NCBI GenBank assembly: GCA_910575665.1 | Contig: CAJTFB010000015.1 | Location: 749-64,748, forward strand | Reading direction: 5' to 3' | Length of the DNA stretch: 64,000 nt | Source: Eubacteriaceae bacterium | Lineage (GTDB): Bacteria > Bacillota > Clostridia > Lachnospirales > Lachnospiraceae | Part shown: piece by piece, positions 62,234 through 64,000 of the stretch | Layout: each line of letters opens with the position of its first letter | How positions within the stretch are numbered: the stretch's first letter is position 1 | Notes under the pieces: generated by a model | Told to the model about the DNA's origin: nothing | The model's input: the letters and a program-made list of their open reading frames with translations, nothing else | Database searches by the model: none | Translations under genes and position numbers: made by a program

Positions 62234-63364
62234 TTAATGAGGAATCAATTTGAGGATGTCATTAGCAAGGATCACCACCATAAGTCCCATCAGAATGACA
62301 AAACCTCCCACATTGACATAATTCTCAAATTTTTCAGGCAATGGCTTCCTGCGGATCGCCTCAATAATCAGAAATAACAGTCTTCCGCCGTCCAGTGCCG
62401 GAATTGGTAGCAGGTTCATCACGCCGAGATTAGCGGTCAGCAAGATTCCCATAATGAGGATATTACACATCACAAGCCCGATCCCTCCTGGCATACTGTC
62501 ATTCACCACATCTCCTACAACCTGGACGATTCCCACAGGTCCCGAAACCTCTTTGGCACTGACTTTCCCGGAAAACATCTGTCCCAGGCTCTCTATGGTC
62601 GTAAAGATCCAGAATTTCACCTCATAGGCAGAATACTTGATATTTTCCCAGACACCCGCCTTTGTCCGCTCAATATTATAGGAAAATCCAAGACGATAAA
62701 CATCATTTCCCTCTTCATCCTTTACCAGTCTGGGTGTGACAGACTTCGTGATCTCCTGCCCATCTCTCTCTACTGTCAGCTCGATGGGTTGATCCGATAA
62801 CGGATGGAACTGAATATAATTCTTAAGTTCTCGGTTCACCACAATATTTCTGCCGTTGATCTCCGTTACCCGGTCGCCATCCTGAAATCCCTGCTCTGCC
62901 AGCGGCATTCCAGGACTAACTCTCGTAAGAAATGGTTCATCATAGCCCGCAAAACCGATCAGAAACAGCGATAATACAAAAGCGAGGATAAAGTTAAAAA
63001 ATGGTCCCGCAAAGATCACAGACATCCTTGCCCATACTCCTTTTTTACCAAAAGCCCGGTCATCCTCTATATTTTCCATCTCTCCTAGCATCATACAAGA
63101 GCCACCAAAGGGAAGGATCTTCCAGGAATATAGAGTGTGGTCTTCAAACTCTTTATGTTCCTCAAAATATCTACTAGAACCAAAAAATTTCACCCGATGT
63201 CCTTCTTCTGTCTTTGCATAAGATATAATTCTTGGCCCCATTCCCAGAGAAAATTCGATCACTCCGATCTTATTTGCTTTTGCCAGCAAAAAATGCCCCA
63301 GTTCATGAAAAAGTATGATCACACTAAATAATACGATGGCAATCAAAATATTTACAGCACTCAT
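62234..63364 (-). CDS. rseP: RIP site-2 zinc metalloprotease RseP/RasP
   Basis: About 376 residues from the ATG at 63364 (GGAGG five bases before). The HELGHFLLAK zinc motif lies in the first membrane segment (about 18-27), a single PDZ near 150-215 (GDRVTEINGRNIVVN), and NLLPIPALDGGRLLF, the second active-site segment, near 318. This intramembrane protease cleaves anti-sigma and signal-peptide remnants. It lies between dxr and ispG, the usual order. Confidence 0.95.
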   Translation of the reverse strand: MSAVNILIAIVLFSVIILFHELGHFLLAKANKIGVIEFSLGMGPRIISYAKTEEGHRVKFFGSSRYFEEHKEFEDHTLYSWKILPFGGSCMMLGEMENIEDDRAFGKKGVWARMSVIFAGPFFNFILAFVLSLFLIGFAGYDEPFLTRVSPGMPLAEQGFQDGDRVTEINGRNIVVNRELKNYIQFHPLSDQPIELTVERDGQEITKSVTPRLVKDEEGNDVYRLGFSYNIERTKAGVWENIKYSAYEVKFWIFTTIESLGQMFSGKVSAKEVSGPVGIVQVVGDVVNDSMPGGIGLVMCNILIMGILLTANLGVMNLLPIPALDGGRLLFLIIEAIRRKPLPEKFENYVNVGGFVILMGLMVVILANDILKLIPH

Positions 63365-63437
63365 GTTTTCCTCCATTCTGCCAAATCGTGCATCTGGTCT
63401 CTATTACTTAATATACTCCAAAGCCCTGCACCAATGA

Positions 63438-64000
63438 CTAAACATAACATTTTTCCAGTATGGAATAGGTCTCTTTCTCTGTTTCAAGTATATCATCCAA
63501 AGATGGATTTTTTATGAACGAATGATGTTCCATAGCATATTCGATCATCCGGTAAATATCCGTAAATCCGATCTCTTTATTTAAAAACTTTGCCACGGCA
63601 AATTCATTGGCAGCATTCATCACTGTCGTCATGCTCCCTCCCATCTCGAAGGATCTCTTTGCCAGGTCGAGCCCCTTTAATACCTTTGTATTTGGTTCCT
63701 CAAAGTGGATGGACTTCAATTTCTCAAAATTCAGACGTTCCCCACCAAGCTGCGGACGCTCAGGATACATCAGCGCATACTGAATCGGCAGACGCATATC
63801 TGGTGTCCCCAGCTGTGCCATCACGGCGCCATCTTGGAATCCTAGCATGGAATGTATAATACTCTTCGGTTGCACCAATACGTGGACCTTCTCTAGTTCC
63901 ACATGGAAGAGCCAGCAGGCCTCAATGATCTCCAGTCCCTTATTGATCATCGTGGCGGAATCTATGGTGATCTTTTTGCCCATGGACCAGTTGGGATGAG
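63438..64000 (-). CDS. dxr: 1-deoxy-D-xylulose 5-phosphate reductoisomerase, C-terminal part (runs off the window)
   Basis: The frame is open through the right edge (HPNWSMGKKITIDSAT reading in). Present are the substrate-loop and metal region HPNWSMGKKITIDS, NKGLEIIEACWLF, QPKSIIHSMLGFQDG and the C-terminal helical domain ending ILEKCYV; the NADPH-binding N-terminus is outside. It converts DXP to MEP, the first committed step of the pathway completed by ispG two genes later. Confidence 0.95.
   Translation of the reverse strand, partial: HPNWSMGKKITIDSATMINKGLEIIEACWLFHVELEKVHVLVQPKSIIHSMLGFQDGAVMAQLGTPDMRLPIQYALMYPERPQLGGERLNFEKLKSIHFEEPNTKVLKGLDLAKRSFEMGGSMTTVMNAANEFAVAKFLNKEIGFTDIYRMIEYAMEHHSFIKNPSLDDILETEKETYSILEKCYV

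Overview
The window looks like chromosome of a low-to-mid GC, spore-forming Gram-positive anaerobe, most likely a gut Lachnospiraceae (Clostridia). The grounds are spoIIGA-sigE with a Spo0A-type promoter, the Gram-positive replicative polymerase PolC, the rimP-nusA-ylxR-ylxQ-infB-rbfA-nrnA-truB-ribF translation cluster, and an IF-2 with a long Gly/Asn/Arg/Gln-rich linker. No rRNA and no CRISPR array were seen. One tRNA (Glu, CTC) is present. The family assignment rests on gene content and order; no database was searched.

Layout. (1) About 1-8440: one end of an integrated mobilizable or conjugative element. It holds the 3' end of an IS3-type insertion sequence cutting a large serine recombinase gene, a TnpW-like ORF, a MobT relaxase with a Tn916/ICEBs1-type oriT, a metallo-hydrolase, a Cys-rich KTR protein, a TetR/two-hydrolase cassette and TnpV. 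The element ends inside an ABC ATPase gene. (2) 8428-17430: accessory DNA. It holds a decayed ABC transporter (truncated ATPase, permease with an in-frame TGA), a DUF3990/HTH toxin-antitoxin-like pair with an operator in its promoter, two secreted proteins (one a papain/C39-like cysteine protease), and a tightly coupled three-gene unit of unknown product (large two-domain protein, acyl carrier protein, PaaK-like ligase). (3) 17650-27600: sporulation genes spoIIGA-sigE, LD-carboxypeptidase, cyclophilin, miaB, htrA, pheA and the folate operon folE-folP-folBK. (4) 27970-31030: an HTH regulator plus ABC-2 transporter operon. (5) 31160-36560: purM-purN-purD-glyA and a divergent aldolase-like gene. 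(6) 36690-50550: scpA-scpB, a phosphoesterase, a Na/Pi cotransporter, a MocR regulator overlapping ribF, and the translation cluster. (7) 50590-56600: an accessory interval between rimP and polC, normally close neighbours in Firmicutes. It holds a 66-bp repeat, an ABC exporter, a SIR2-TPR protein, tRNA-Glu and an AIPR protein, which together look like a small antiphage island. (8) 56670-64000: polC, ispG, rseP and the 3' part of dxr, running off the right edge.

Most promising for undescribed biology: the ligase/ACP/two-domain-protein operon (14423-17429), the DUF3990/HTH pair with its palindromic operator (10817-12168), the SIR2-TPR/AIPR island inside the polC-rimP neighbourhood, and a 134-bp palindromic element (4750-4883) whose stem differences are mostly G-U pairs on one strand. 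Two non-coding repeats shared between distant sites (a 28-bp promoter-like palindrome and a 66-bp double hairpin) are also worth tracing.
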